Origin: Burkholderiaceae bacterium
GTDB taxonomy: Bacteria; Pseudomonadota; Gammaproteobacteria; Burkholderiales; Burkholderiaceae_C
DNA length: 33,097 nucleotides
Reading direction: 5' to 3'
Assembly (NCBI GenBank): GCA_030654805.1
Contig: JAURWR010000120.1
Location: forward strand, 1 to 33,097
Part shown: piece by piece, positions 1-8,560 of the stretch
Position numbering within the stretch: position 1 is the stretch's first letter
How the letters are laid out: each line of letters opens with the position of its first letter
The notes under the pieces: model-generated
Told to the model about the DNA's origin: nothing
The model's database searches: none
Seen by the model: the letters and a program-made list of their open reading frames with translations, nothing else
Program-made: the position numbers and the translations under genes

Positions 1-540
1 ACGGCCAAGGGCGAGCTGGGCAACCTGCAGACCCTGAGCTTCTCGGCCGGGCTCTGCGCCTTGGGCTCGTCCATCCTGTACTTCCTGGTCAACCCGCTGA
101 CCATGTGGCTGACCTTCGCCACCTTCGTCGGCTACGCGGTGATCTACACCGTGGTGCTCAAGCCGATGACGCCGCAGAACATCGTCATCGGCGGCGCCTC
201 GGGCGCGATGCCGCCGGTGCTGGGCTGGGCGGCGATGCGCAACGACGTCGGCCCCGAAGCGGCGGTGATGTGCCTGATCATCTTCCTGTGGACGCCGCCG
301 CACTTCTGGGCGCTGGCGCTGTACCGGGTGGAGGACTACCGGCGCTCGGGCCTGCCGATGCTGCCGGTCACGCACGGCTCCGACTTCACCCGGCTCAACG
401 TGCTGCTCTACACCCTGGTGCTGTTCGCCGCCACGCTGCTGCCCTTCATCATCGGCATGAGCGGCTGGCTGTACCTGGCGGCCGCGGTCGTGCTGGGCGT
501 GATGTTCATCGCCTATGGCTGGCTGCTGTGGCGCGACTAG
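1..540 (+). CDS. ctaB: Protoheme IX farnesyltransferase (heme O synthase), 5' partial and ended early by TAG
   Basis: This inner-membrane UbiA-family prenyltransferase farnesylates heme B to heme O for cytochrome oxidase assembly. The window cuts off its N-terminal part. What is visible is the C-terminal half, with several hydrophobic helices, the [15 protein letters not shown] segment, and the family motif [11 protein letters not shown] followed by [16 protein letters not shown]. The frame meets TAG at 538-540, exactly where the family normally has a Tyr codon (WRxYS...). Frame and family-like sequence then continue for 33 codons to TGA at 640-642. The product would therefore lack its last transmembrane helix. 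The next gene is a SCO copper chaperone, a usual neighbour that fits oxidase assembly. Identity is secure. Whether the TAG is real, a sequencing error or read through is unknown. Confidence 0.93.
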   Translation, partial: TAKGELGNLQTLSFSAGLCALGSSILYFLVNPLTMWLTFATFVGYAVIYTVVLKPMTPQNIVIGGASGAMPPVLGWAAMRNDVGPEAAVMCLIIFLWTPPHFWALALYRVEDYRRSGLPMLPVTHGSDFTRLNVLLYTLVLFAATLLPFIIGMSGWLYLAAAVVLGVMFIAYGWLLWRD

Positions 541-642
541 AGCGAAGCCCTGGCGCGCAAGACCTTCCGCTTCTCACTCTGGCACCTGTCGCTGCTGTTC
601 GCGGCCTTGCTGATCGACCACTACCTGATGCCATGGCTCTGA
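538..642 (+). other. In-frame amber codon and orphaned 3' end of ctaB
   Basis: TAG at 538-540 is followed in the same frame by 33 sense codons, reading [16 protein letters not shown] and then a hydrophobic stretch ending DHYLMPWL, and by TGA at 640-642. This is the normal C-terminal helix of heme O synthases. One base (TAC or TAT to TAG) explains the break. The natural stop overlaps the SCO start codon at 633 by 10 bases, so translational coupling with the next gene would also be disturbed. Confidence 0.85.
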
Positions 643-1265
643 CCTCCCTGAACCGACGCACCTTGCTGGCGAGCGCCGTCGTGGCGCTGCCGCTGGCGCT
701 GGGCGGCTGCGACCGCGTGCTGCCCGGTGGATCGTCGGGCAAGCCCGCCTTCAAGGCGGTGGACATCACCGGGGCCGAATACGCCCGCAGCCTGTCGCTG
801 ACCGACCCCGACGGCCAGCGCCGCACGCTGGCCGACTATCGGGGCAAGGTGGTGCTGGTGTTCTTTGGCTACACCCAGTGCCCCGATGTCTGCCCCACCA
901 CCATGGCCGAGCTGGCCGAGGTCAAGCGCTCGCTGGGCGCCGACGGCGCCCGGGTGCAGGGCATCTTCGTCACGGTCGACCCCGAGCGTGATACCGCCGA
1001 GCTGCTGAAGGCCTACGTGGCCAACTTCGGGCCCGACATCACCGGCCTGCGTGGCACGCCCGACGAGATCAAGGCCGCGGCCAAGGAGTTCAAGGTGTTC
1101 TTCAGCAAGGTGCCGGGCAAGACCGACACCAGCTACACCATCGACCACACGGCCGGCTCGTACGTGTTCGACGCCAAGGGCAGGGTGCGCTTGTTCACGC
1201 GTTACGGCACGGGCGCCAAGGCCCTGGCCGACGACCTGAAGCTGCTGCTGGCCGAGCCCGCGTGA
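633..1265 (+). CDS. SCO1/SenC/PrrC-family copper chaperone lipoprotein
   Basis: This is a membrane-anchored thioredoxin-fold protein of 210 aa that delivers copper to, or reduces, the CuA site of cytochrome c oxidase. The N-terminus has an RR-containing signal peptide and a lipobox ending LALGGC, with the lipidated Cys at residue 26. The metal/redox motif CPDVCP puts Cys at 83 and 87, and the distal ligand His172 sits in IDHTAG. The FFGYTQCPD and VTVDPERDT segments are typical of the family. The ATG at 633 was chosen because it starts the signal peptide directly; the frame is open far upstream but reads as a shadow of ctaB. It overlaps the undamaged ctaB stop by 10 bases, indicating co-transcription. 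Confidence 0.93.
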   Translation: MALTSLNRRTLLASAVVALPLALGGCDRVLPGGSSGKPAFKAVDITGAEYARSLSLTDPDGQRRTLADYRGKVVLVFFGYTQCPDVCPTTMAELAEVKRSLGADGARVQGIFVTVDPERDTAELLKAYVANFGPDITGLRGTPDEIKAAAKEFKVFFSKVPGKTDTSYTIDHTAGSYVFDAKGRVRLFTRYGTGAKALADDLKLLLAEPA

Positions 1266-1286
1266 TCGAGGCGGCCTGAAACGACA

Positions 1287-1307
1287 ACGCCCGGTCAAGC
1301 CGGGCGT
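1287..1307. terminator. Hairpin terminator shared by the SCO gene and rpoH
   Basis: ACGCCCGG (1287-1294) pairs perfectly with CCGGGCGT (1300-1307) across a five-base loop. It lies in the 66-base gap between two convergent genes, so it can serve both strands. The following T-run is weak (CGTGCTTCT), as is common in GC-rich genomes. Confidence 0.7.
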
Positions 1308-1331
1308 CGTGCTTCTGGATGCGAAGCGGGA

Positions 1332-2255
<924 letters not shown>

Positions 2256-2294
2256 GGCTGGTTGTGACTGACCCGCGGTGGATTGGTTCCTTGA

Positions 2295-2324
2295 ATATTA
2301 GCACTCCAGGCTGGCGAGTGCTAA
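2295..2324 (-). promoter_or_regulatory. Extended -10 promoter of rpoH inside the CIRCE element
   Basis: Read on the minus strand, TGC-TAATAT forms an extended -10 (TAATAT at 2295-2300 in plus coordinates). A weak -35, TTAGCA (2319-2324), lies 18 bases upstream. Both boxes fall on or within the CIRCE arms, so HrcA binding would block polymerase directly. The 5' leader to the ATG would be about 35 bases. Confidence 0.55.
2298..2324. promoter_or_regulatory. CIRCE operator (HrcA binding site)
   Basis: A perfect TTAGCACTC-N9-GAGTGCTAA inverted repeat: left arm 2298-2306, spacer 2307-2315, right arm 2316-2324. This is the consensus bound by the heat-labile repressor HrcA, normally found at groESL and dnaK. 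It sits 43 bases upstream of the rpoH start codon. This links the negative HrcA control to the positive sigma-32 control of heat shock, an arrangement reported by comparative genomics for beta-proteobacteria. Confidence 0.93.
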
Positions 2325-3045
2325 GTCCCACCGCATGGCCATGAAGGCCACCTTCGCCTCAGGCAATTCTTCATGACTTCCTGGTAGTGAATACCAATGT
2401 CGGTTCTCAGTGAGTCTCGAACTTCTTGCAGCTAGATCTGAACTCCGGTCGAGGAGAAATCGTTAATTAAATCAATAAGTTAGGCCGAGCTCTGAGCCTC
2501 CGATAGACCAATGGGAGTAGTGAGCCTGTGGGTTGGCAGCCTCCGTGGTCGGGACGCGAGGAACGTCGATGCAAACTTCGCGACTGGTATTGCGCTGCCA
2601 AACTGGCTAGGTTAGCGCTCTGGCACGGAAAGGGGGCAGGCGATGAATGATTGTTTGCGCTCACTGACTTTCGGGTGGCTAAGCTAGTTGCCAGTCGCCG
2701 CCCCCGGTTCTCATCGATGTCTCGCAGATTGACCGTTGCTCAGGGCATTGAGGGCATCCAGGCAAGAAGAGCAACCTGTAGGCCCGTTGGGCCCGACAAA
2801 GTCATTTGCATGCTTCTGGGGCAACGCGGCCATGCGGTGAGTGACCCCCATGTAGACGGACGGTGCGGAACATTCGACCATGCCGCTCTTCCGATTGCGA
2901 GCGGCGATAGATCACGGCAAACTGTGTCGATCGCGTTGGAGTCGAGTTGACAAGTTGCAGTGGCAGCAGTGGCCGTCATGTGCACCGTCGCCGAGACGCC
3001 CATGACGGACGACCCCCTCCTGCCCGGTCGAAGGAGGACTCTGGC
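2325..3045. other. Gene-poor stretch upstream of rpoH
   Basis: About 720 bases with no convincing gene. The open frames here are short, on both strands, and lack coding character. Composition changes sharply: an AT-rich patch (about 2455-2490) sits inside otherwise GC-rich DNA. A consensus-like TTGACA at 2947-2952 has no acceptable -10 at 16-19 bases, so I do not call a promoter for the downstream gene. I see nothing else I can name. Confidence 0.5.
3031..3038 (+). promoter_or_regulatory. Strong ribosome binding site fixing the start at 3046
   Basis: AAGGAGGA lies seven bases before GTG at 3046. It is the best Shine-Dalgarno in this gene-poor region. It argues that the small gene is really translated, and from GTG rather than from farther upstream in the same open frame. 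Confidence 0.65.
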
Positions 3046-3438
3046 GTGACCCAGGATCGATGTTTCGATGACGCACGCGCCCGCGGCGCGGCCACTCTTG
3101 GCAGTTGGACGCAGGATGGCACGCTCATCGTTCCATCGCAGTTGGCGCAAGCGTGGGGACTTGGGGCACAGGCCCTGGAGACCGCAATCCAGCGTGGGGA
3201 TATTTTCGAGGTCTGGGTTAACGAGTCACCCTACGTCCCGGCCGTGCTCATCCCGTTGGGGGTCCAGCTGGCATCGAAGCTGTGCAAAGCACTGAAGATC
3301 CAGCCTGGCTCGGAAAAGCTCATCTTCCTGCTGCGCCCGCACGGCGGTCTTGGTGGCAAGACGGTTGTGCAAGCGCTGCAATCGGGTGCTCGGCTAAGTC
3401 GTATCGAGGAACTCGCGGACGCCTGGGCAGGCCAATGA
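3046..3438 (+). CDS. Small hypothetical protein, possibly antitoxin-like (Xre/MbcA/ParS-type C-terminus)
   Basis: A predicted 130-aa soluble protein with no signal peptide. The GTG start is chosen for the strong Shine-Dalgarno just upstream; the frame is open earlier but reads as low-complexity Arg/His-rich shadow. The protein shows a helix-turn-helix-like stretch (IVPSQLAQAWGLGAQALETAI), then GDIFEVWVNESPYVPAVLIPL. The C-terminus (EKLIFLLRPHGGLGGKTVVQAL, ending RIEELADAWAGQ) resembles the toxin-binding tail of Xre/MbcA/ParS antitoxins, where an LGGxTPxxxL motif is typical. No RES-type or other toxin gene is recognisable next to it. It stands alone in a gene-poor stretch, perhaps as the survivor of a lost module. 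The family assignment is a guess; that it is coding is more likely than not. Confidence 0.55.
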   Translation: MTQDRCFDDARARGAATLGSWTQDGTLIVPSQLAQAWGLGAQALETAIQRGDIFEVWVNESPYVPAVLIPLGVQLASKLCKALKIQPGSEKLIFLLRPHGGLGGKTVVQALQSGARLSRIEELADAWAGQ

Positions 3439-4468
3439 TGGCCGGCACCATCACCAAAGCGAAGGCAGCGGCACCTCCTCATGGTGCTACCTGGCTCGTC
3501 GCTGGCTCGGTGCGTGACACGTTTGACTTTGGCAGACCTTTGGCCACCAGCGTGGGTGGCGCCTACGGCCTGTTTGAAGGTCCGCTGGTTATTGCCGCGA
3601 ACTGGCGCTGCCGGCCCAAACCTGCCTGCCGGGTCGCTCCAAAGCGGCCGCACGGCGAGCCATCGCTTTTCCTGTTTCGCTTCTACAAAGCGGCCGCTCG
3701 TGATCTCACACATCCGGCCATGACCGGTCGTACAGACATCCGAAAGACCGTGTCGCCACCGACCGGTTTACGAGGTGCAGCAGAAGTAGCCCGTCATCCC
3801 GTCGCGACGGCGTAATCTCCAATGCGGTCGTTCAACGCGTTGGGCACTCCAGTGCGCAACGAGGGCTGGTCGAACGCAGTCATGGGAAGCAAACGAGCGC
3901 TGCCGGCTCCCTGCCTCCGTTGATTGCATAGGCCTGTGCGTCGGCCATGCGCGCGTCCGGTGCGATCGCACTCGACCGGGGAATTCATGATCGCGTGCCG
4001 TTCTCTGTCGCTCGGGCAGCGAGTTGATTCGGGCACAAACGGCTGATCTCACGAGCATCTGGACATGGGCGGTCACCGACGCGAGGCTACGCTTGGTACG
4101 GTCGGCTCAGTCACTGGCGACGCCATCCGGCTTCAACGGTTGATGAAGTGTCGGCTGATCAAGACACTGACTCCAAGAACTCACGGCCCCAGGCAATGGC
4201 TACCGGCAGATCATATTGGTGGCTGGCCGCAGCGTCGCCAATGGAGAGCGCAACCCTGCAGCTCGCTGGCACGGGGACACCGGTGTGGGGCTGCAGGGCC
4301 ATCGCACGCCTCAACTGAAACGAACTGGCCGGTGCCGGTCAGCTGTCGTTGTGGCAACAGGATCTGCCTTAACGACAGACCTTGGGTCACAGCGCGGCAG
4401 CCTGCCTGCTATCGCGTGAAAGCAAGCGCGTCGAAACTGCTGAGCATGACTTTCAGGAACCTTGCACC
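3439..4468. other. Gene-poor mosaic with short repeats
   Basis: About 1030 bases between the small gene and the ornithine cyclodeaminase. Open frames occur but do not look coding: no ribosome sites and no recognisable motifs. A 12-base direct repeat, CAAAGCGGCCGC, occurs at 3640-3651 and 3686-3697. A hairpin AGTGTC-N10-GACACT occurs near 4146-4167. The style (scattered AAGCGGCCG and GGTCGTTCAACG words) recalls decayed intergenic repeats common in Burkholderiales, but I cannot assign a family. Confidence 0.4.
3640..3697. repeat. 12-base direct repeat CAAAGCGGCCGC
   Basis: Two exact copies, at 3640-3651 and 3686-3697, 46 bases apart start to start, in otherwise non-coding DNA. They may be part of a larger degenerate intergenic repeat. 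Confidence 0.45.
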
Positions 4469-5566
4469 ATGACCATTTCAGCTTACCCCCGCACCGTCTA
4501 CCTCAGCGCGCCCGACATGGTCCGCCTGGTCCAGCGCAAGGGCTTGTCGGCCTGCATCGCCGGCGTTGCCGACCGCATCGCGCGGGACTTCCTGCGCTGG
4601 CACGAGTTCGACAAGAGTCCTCGCATGGCCTGTCACTCCGCGCAGGGCGTGATCGAGTTGATGCCGATCGCCGATGCGTCGCAGTTCGCGTTCAAGTACG
4701 TCAACGGCCACCCGAGCAACACCCATCGTGGCTTGCCCACCGTGATGGCTTTCGGTGTGCTGGCCGACGTGGCCACCGGCGCACCGCGCCTGCTGTCCGA
4801 GCTGACGATCACCACCGCCATCCGCACGGCGGCCACCTCGGCGCTGGCCGCGCGCCACCTCGCCCGCGCCGACAGCCGCCGCATGGCCCTGATCGGCAGC
4901 GGCGCGCAGAGCGAGTTCCAGGCGTTGGCCTTCCGCGACCTGGTCGGCATCACCGAACTGCGGCTGTTCGACGTGGACCCGGCGGCGACGGCCAAGCTGA
5001 CCGCAAACCTGGCCGGCCACGGGCTGGTGCTGCGGCGCTGTGCCAGCGTGGCCGAGGCGGTGCGCGGCGCCGACATCGTCACCACCGTGACCGCCGACAA
5101 GACCTACGCCACCATCGTGACGCCGGACATGGTGGCGCCTGGCATGCACTTCAACGCGGTGGGTGGCGATTGCCCCGGCAAGACCGAGCTGCACCGCGGT
5201 GTGCTCGAAGCCGCCTCGGTGTTCGTTGAGTTTGAACCGCAGACCCGCATCGAGGGCGATCTGCAGCAGATGCCGGCCGATTTCGCCGTCACCGAACTCT
5301 GGCGGGTGCTGGCCGGCCTGGCGCCGGGCCGCCGCACCGCCGATCAGGTGACGGTGTTCGACTCGGTGGGGTTCGCGCTGGAAGACCATTCAGCGCTGAC
5401 CTGGATGGGCGAGGTGGCCGCCGAACTTGGCATCGGTGCCGCGATCGAACTGGTGCCGTGGGCGATCGATCCGAAGGACCTGTTCAGTGTGCTGCGCGGT
5501 GCGAGCAGTGCGAATGGCGCGACGGCAGCCGTGCCGAGCCGGCCCGTTGCCGCTGCATGGGCCTGA
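4469..5566 (+). CDS. Ornithine cyclodeaminase
   Basis: A cytosolic NAD-dependent enzyme of 365 aa that converts L-ornithine to L-proline and ammonia. It follows the well-studied Pseudomonas putida enzyme closely. The ornithine-site residues are in place: Glu63 (IELMP), Lys76 (FKYVNGHP), Arg119 (AIRTAATSA) and the catalytic Asp234 (VGGDCPGKTE). The dinucleotide motif LIGSGAQSEF is at 141-150 and the family tail FDSVGFALEDHSAL at 297-310. ATG 4469 was chosen because the protein aligns from there; the open frame extends 29 codons further but with no coding signal. The tail past residue about 345 (Ala-rich) is longer than needed. It converges on the minus-strand operon whose last gene is a divergent paralogue. 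Its upstream neighbour is non-coding, so it is probably transcribed alone. Confidence 0.93.
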   Translation: MTISAYPRTVYLSAPDMVRLVQRKGLSACIAGVADRIARDFLRWHEFDKSPRMACHSAQGVIELMPIADASQFAFKYVNGHPSNTHRGLPTVMAFGVLADVATGAPRLLSELTITTAIRTAATSALAARHLARADSRRMALIGSGAQSEFQALAFRDLVGITELRLFDVDPAATAKLTANLAGHGLVLRRCASVAEAVRGADIVTTVTADKTYATIVTPDMVAPGMHFNAVGGDCPGKTELHRGVLEAASVFVEFEPQTRIEGDLQQMPADFAVTELWRVLAGLAPGRRTADQVTVFDSVGFALEDHSALTWMGEVAAELGIGAAIELVPWAIDPKDLFSVLRGASSANGATAAVPSRPVAAAWA

Positions 5567-5599
5567 GGTTCCGTCAACGCCAGCTTGCCTTTCCGATAC

Positions 5600-5629
5600 C
5601 CGCCGTGCGGCCATCAGTGGACACGGCGG
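5600..5629. terminator. Hairpin between two convergent cyclodeaminase-family genes
   Basis: CCGCCGTG (5600-5607) and CACGGCGG (5622-5629) form a perfect 8-base stem with a 14-base loop. It lies in the 67-base gap between convergent stops, so it is a candidate bidirectional terminator. There is no T-run. Confidence 0.5.
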
Positions 5630-5633
5630 TGAA

Positions 5634-6614
5634 TCAATCTGCGCGCCGCCGGTCCTTCGAGGCCGCGACCTCGTTGAACACCAGGCTCGCCGCCGCCAGG
5701 TCTTCCAGCGCCGTGCCGACCGACTTGAACACCGTGCGTTCGGCAGCCTCGCGCCGGCCGGGATGCTGGCCGCTACACAGCTGGTCGAGCCGGGCGGCCA
5801 CGTCGCTGGCTTGGAACACGCCGCGCGACATCGGGCCCAGCAGGTCACCGCTCTTGGCCAGCGCCTCGTCGGTGTCGATGAACAGCGTGGCGCCGCGCAA
5901 GCAGTCGTCGTCGGTCTCGCGCATCGCGGGCGTGAAGCTGCCGATCAGGTCGAGGTGGCTGCCCGGGCGCAGCCAGCGGCCCAGCACCACCGGCGCGGTG
6001 GCCAACGTGGCGCAGCTGACGATGTCGGCGCAGGCCACCGCAGCAGCCAGGTCGGGCGCCGCGGTGGCATCGAATCCCTGGTCGCGCCAGGCCAGCGCCA
6101 GCGCGTCGGCCGCCGCCGGCTGGCGCGCCCAGACGGTCACCCGGTCGATTGCGCGCACGGCGCGGTAGGCCTCGGGCAGCAGCGCGGCCACGCGGCCGGC
6201 GCCGACCACCAGCAGGCTGCGCGCATGGCTGCAAGCCAGGAACGAGGCCGCCAGCGCCGACGCCGCCGCCGTACGTCGCGCGGTGATCTGGTCGCCGTCG
6301 ATCAGCGCCAGCGGCACGCCCGTGGCTGCGTCGTGCAGCAGGTAGCTCGAGTGCAGGCCGGGCAGGCCGCGCGCGGCGTTGCCCGGCGCGATGTTGACGA
6401 TCTTCACGCCATAGTGACCGCCCGTTTGCCAGGCGGGCATCAACAAGGACGTGACCGGCTCGCCGCCGGCGCCTTGCGCAGCCTGAACTTGGTGGATTGG
6501 GTGCACATGGCGCAGCGGCACCTCGCAGCCGCTGATGAAGCGCTCGCGCAGCGCCGGGATCAGCCGAGAGAACGGCAGCGCGGCGCGGGTGGTCTCGGCA
6601 TCGATCCAACGCAT
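5634..6614 (-). CDS. OCD/mu-crystallin family NAD(P)-dependent imine reductase-like protein
   Basis: A 326-aa Rossmann protein of the ornithine cyclodeaminase/mu-crystallin family. The dinucleotide motif is LVVGAGRVA (135-143). The shared substrate-carboxylate residues remain: Lys71 in YGVKIVN and Arg114 in TARRTAAASA. Two positions that define true ornithine cyclodeaminase differ. The Glu before LMP is Leu57, and the catalytic Asp is replaced by Phe227 in the segment LIGSFTPAM. Family members with such changes are typically reductases of cyclic imines (delta-1-pyrroline-2-carboxylate, piperideine-2-carboxylate) or alanine dehydrogenase-like enzymes. I infer a reductase role, with substrate unknown. 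It is the last gene of the minus-strand operon, 18 bases after the Lrp-type gene. Confidence 0.88.
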   Translation of the reverse strand: MRWIDAETTRAALPFSRLIPALRERFISGCEVPLRHVHPIHQVQAAQGAGGEPVTSLLMPAWQTGGHYGVKIVNIAPGNAARGLPGLHSSYLLHDAATGVPLALIDGDQITARRTAAASALAASFLACSHARSLLVVGAGRVAALLPEAYRAVRAIDRVTVWARQPAAADALALAWRDQGFDATAAPDLAAAVACADIVSCATLATAPVVLGRWLRPGSHLDLIGSFTPAMRETDDDCLRGATLFIDTDEALAKSGDLLGPMSRGVFQASDVAARLDQLCSGQHPGRREAAERTVFKSVGTALEDLAAASLVFNEVAASKDRRRAD

Positions 6615-6632
6615 GGTCGGGTGCGCACCGTG

Positions 6633-7052
6633 TCAGCGGTAGCTGGCCAACTGGATGCTGGTCTCGGTGTTGGCGATGCCTTTGATCAGGCGAATGCGCT
6701 CCAGCACCTGCGACAGCTCGGTCATGGTCTGTGCCCGGATTTCGGCCAGCAGGTCCCAGCGGCCGTTGGTGTCGTGCAGCGCCTCTACGCCAGGCTCGCC
6801 CAGCAAGCTGGCGATGACCGCACGGGTCTGGTTGCCGTCGACCAGCACACACATCCAGGCGCGGATCTGGTCGGGCTCGGCATCGGGCCGCAGGCGCACG
6901 CCGTAGCCCACGATGACCTGCTCGTCTTCCAGCTTGCGCAGCCGGTTGCTGATCGTGCCGCGCGAGACCTTCAGCTTGCTGGCCAGCGTGGCAATGGACG
7001 TGCGGGCATCCTTGCGCAGCAGCGAGATCAGTTCGCGGTCGGTGTCGTCCAT
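6633..7052 (-). CDS. Lrp/AsnC-family transcriptional regulator
   Basis: A compact 139-aa regulator. The N-terminal winged helix-turn-helix (MDDTDRELISLLRKDARTSI, then VSRGTISNRLRKLEDEQVI) is followed by the RAM effector-binding domain from about residue 63 (RAWMCVLVDGNQ, then LHDTNGRWDLLAEI). Length and order match stand-alone Lrp/AsnC proteins, which form octamers and sense amino acids. It lies inside the catabolic operon between the amidase and the OCD paralogue, which suggests local control by the amino acid released by the pathway. No operator was identified. No clear ribosome site precedes the start. Confidence 0.93.
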   Translation of the reverse strand: MDDTDRELISLLRKDARTSIATLASKLKVSRGTISNRLRKLEDEQVIVGYGVRLRPDAEPDQIRAWMCVLVDGNQTRAVIASLLGEPGVEALHDTNGRWDLLAEIRAQTMTELSQVLERIRLIKGIANTETSIQLASYR

Positions 7053-7099
7053 GGGCGTTGCGGGTCAGCAGCCGGTCGGGTCCGTCGCCATCATCGCAC

Positions 7100-8515
7100 T
7101 CAGGCCTCGGTGGGTGCCAGGGTGTCCAGCGCCGAGAAGCGGGCGGCCCGTTCGATCACTTCGCCGGCGCGCAGTACCAGGTCTTCGCGGAAGCGCCCGC
7201 TGACCAGCTGCACACCGGTGGGCAGGCCGCCAACCAGCCCGGTCGGCACCGCCAAACCTGGCAGACCCATCATCGCGGTGCCCAGCAGCGGACTCTGCGC
7301 AGCCACCAACTGGTTCAGGCGGGCGGCCGTGTGGGTGTCGTCGTCGACGGGAAACTGGCGCTGCCAGGAATTGGGCATCAGCAGCACGGGGTACTGTTCC
7401 AGGAATTGAGCCCAGGCTCGACAGATGTTGAAGCGGCGCGCCAGGGCTTCCAGGTAGCCGTCGCGGTCCAGCGCCGGCCGGCCCTCGTACATGGAACCCA
7501 GGTTGGCGCGCACGGCTGCGTCGCCCAGGGTCTCGATGGCCGGCTTGCCGCCGCGGCGCAGGTCGTCCATCACCAGATCGCGCCAGAGTTCGGCGCCTTC
7601 CTCGAAGTGGGGCGGCTCGACCTCCACCACGTTGTAGCCCGCAGCGGCCAGCCAGCCTGCGGCCTGCTCGATGGCGGCTGAGACGCCGGGGTCCACGTCG
7701 TAGGCGGCGTGGTGCTTGAACACGGCCACCGCATGTGGCCGGCCGGCACCGGGGTAGTCCAGCGGCGCGGGTACCCAGTTGGGGTCGAGTGCGCTGCCCT
7801 GGGCCATCACCTGCAGCGCCAGGCGGGCATCGGCCACGCTGCGGGTCAACGGACCTTGCACCGACATCAGCTGGTTGCTGATGATGCGGTTGGGCGCGCT
7901 CGCCTTGTACGACGGCACCCGGCCGGTGGTGGTGCGCAGGCCGACCACTCCGCAGGCCCAGGCCGGGTAGCGGATCGAGCCGCCGTAGTCGTTGCCATGA
8001 GCAATGGCCCCCATGCCGGTGGCCACCGCAGCCGCTGCGCCACCGCTGCTGCCGCCGGGCGTGACGGCCGCATCGAAGGGGTTGAGCGTGCGGCCGTGCA
8101 GCTCGTTGTCGGTGAACCAGCGCAGGCTGAAGGCCGGCGTGTTGCTGCGTCCGACGATCACTGCACCGGCCGCGCGCAGTTGGGCGACCAAGGGTGAGTC
8201 GGTGGCGGCGACGTGGTCCTTGGCGGCAACAATGCCGTCGGTGGTGGCATGGCCGGCGGTGTCGACGTTGACCTTGATGGTCACGGGCACGCCGTGCAGC
8301 AGGCCCAGCGTCTGGCCCTGGGCGACGGCATGGTCGGCCTGCGCCGCAGCGGCGAGGGCCTCGTCGGCCATCACGTCGGCCAGAGCGTTCAGGCTCGGGT
8401 TGACCTCGCCGATGCGCAACAGGACCGACGCCGTGACCTCGCAGCAGGACAGTTCGCGCTGCCGGATGCGACGCGCCAGTTCGACGGCGCTCAAGCGCCA
8501 GAGTTCATTGCTCAT
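7100..8515 (-). CDS. Amidase (amidase signature family)
   Basis: A 471-aa cytosolic hydrolase that cleaves a carboxamide bond. The Ser-cisSer-Lys catalytic triad is visible: Lys81 in PVTIKVN, the cis-Ser in TPGGSSGGA (156-157), and nucleophile Ser180 in GNDYGGSIRYPA. The C-terminal GLPGLAVPTG and GLPTGVQLV segments are typical. There is no GatA context (no gatB or gatC), so a catabolic amidase is more likely than a tRNA amidotransferase subunit. The start has GGAG eight bases upstream. It follows the ABC ATPase gene by 45 bases in the same operon, consistent with hydrolysis of an imported amide. Substrate is not evident from sequence. Confidence 0.93.
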   Translation of the reverse strand: MSNELWRLSAVELARRIRQRELSCCEVTASVLLRIGEVNPSLNALADVMADEALAAAAQADHAVAQGQTLGLLHGVPVTIKVNVDTAGHATTDGIVAAKDHVAATDSPLVAQLRAAGAVIVGRSNTPAFSLRWFTDNELHGRTLNPFDAAVTPGGSSGGAAAAVATGMGAIAHGNDYGGSIRYPAWACGVVGLRTTTGRVPSYKASAPNRIISNQLMSVQGPLTRSVADARLALQVMAQGSALDPNWVPAPLDYPGAGRPHAVAVFKHHAAYDVDPGVSAAIEQAAGWLAAAGYNVVEVEPPHFEEGAELWRDLVMDDLRRGGKPAIETLGDAAVRANLGSMYEGRPALDRDGYLEALARRFNICRAWAQFLEQYPVLLMPNSWQRQFPVDDDTHTAARLNQLVAAQSPLLGTAMMGLPGLAVPTGLVGGLPTGVQLVSGRFREDLVLRAGEVIERAARFSALDTLAPTEA

Positions 8516-8560
8516 TCGACATCTCCAGGAAGGAATGGGGGCTGTACGCAGGCGGCAGCC

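Noticed and set aside
105-632. Open frame in phase with the SCO gene reaching back to 105 (an apparent 386-residue protein)
   Set aside because: The upstream part is Arg/His/Gly-rich shadow of ctaB. The signal peptide and lipobox begin at ATG 633.
2947-2975. Sigma-70 promoter for the small gene based on TTGACA at 2947-2952
   Set aside because: No acceptable -10 hexamer at 16-19 bases downstream (reads TGGCCG and neighbours).
3436-3815. Frame starting ATGATGG directly at the stop of the small gene, as a possible toxin partner
   Set aside because: No RES, Fic or other toxin motif; Pro/Arg-rich and contains the DNA repeats, so it looks non-coding.
5427-7409. A 660-codon plus-strand frame across the OCD paralogue and Lrp-type gene
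   Set aside because: Antisense of two genes with clear motifs; its translation is Gln/Arg/His/Gly-rich with no domain.
7100-8515. GatA (glutamyl-tRNA amidotransferase subunit A)
   Set aside because: Triad matches the shared amidase family, but there is no gatB or gatC and the gene sits in a catabolic transport operon.
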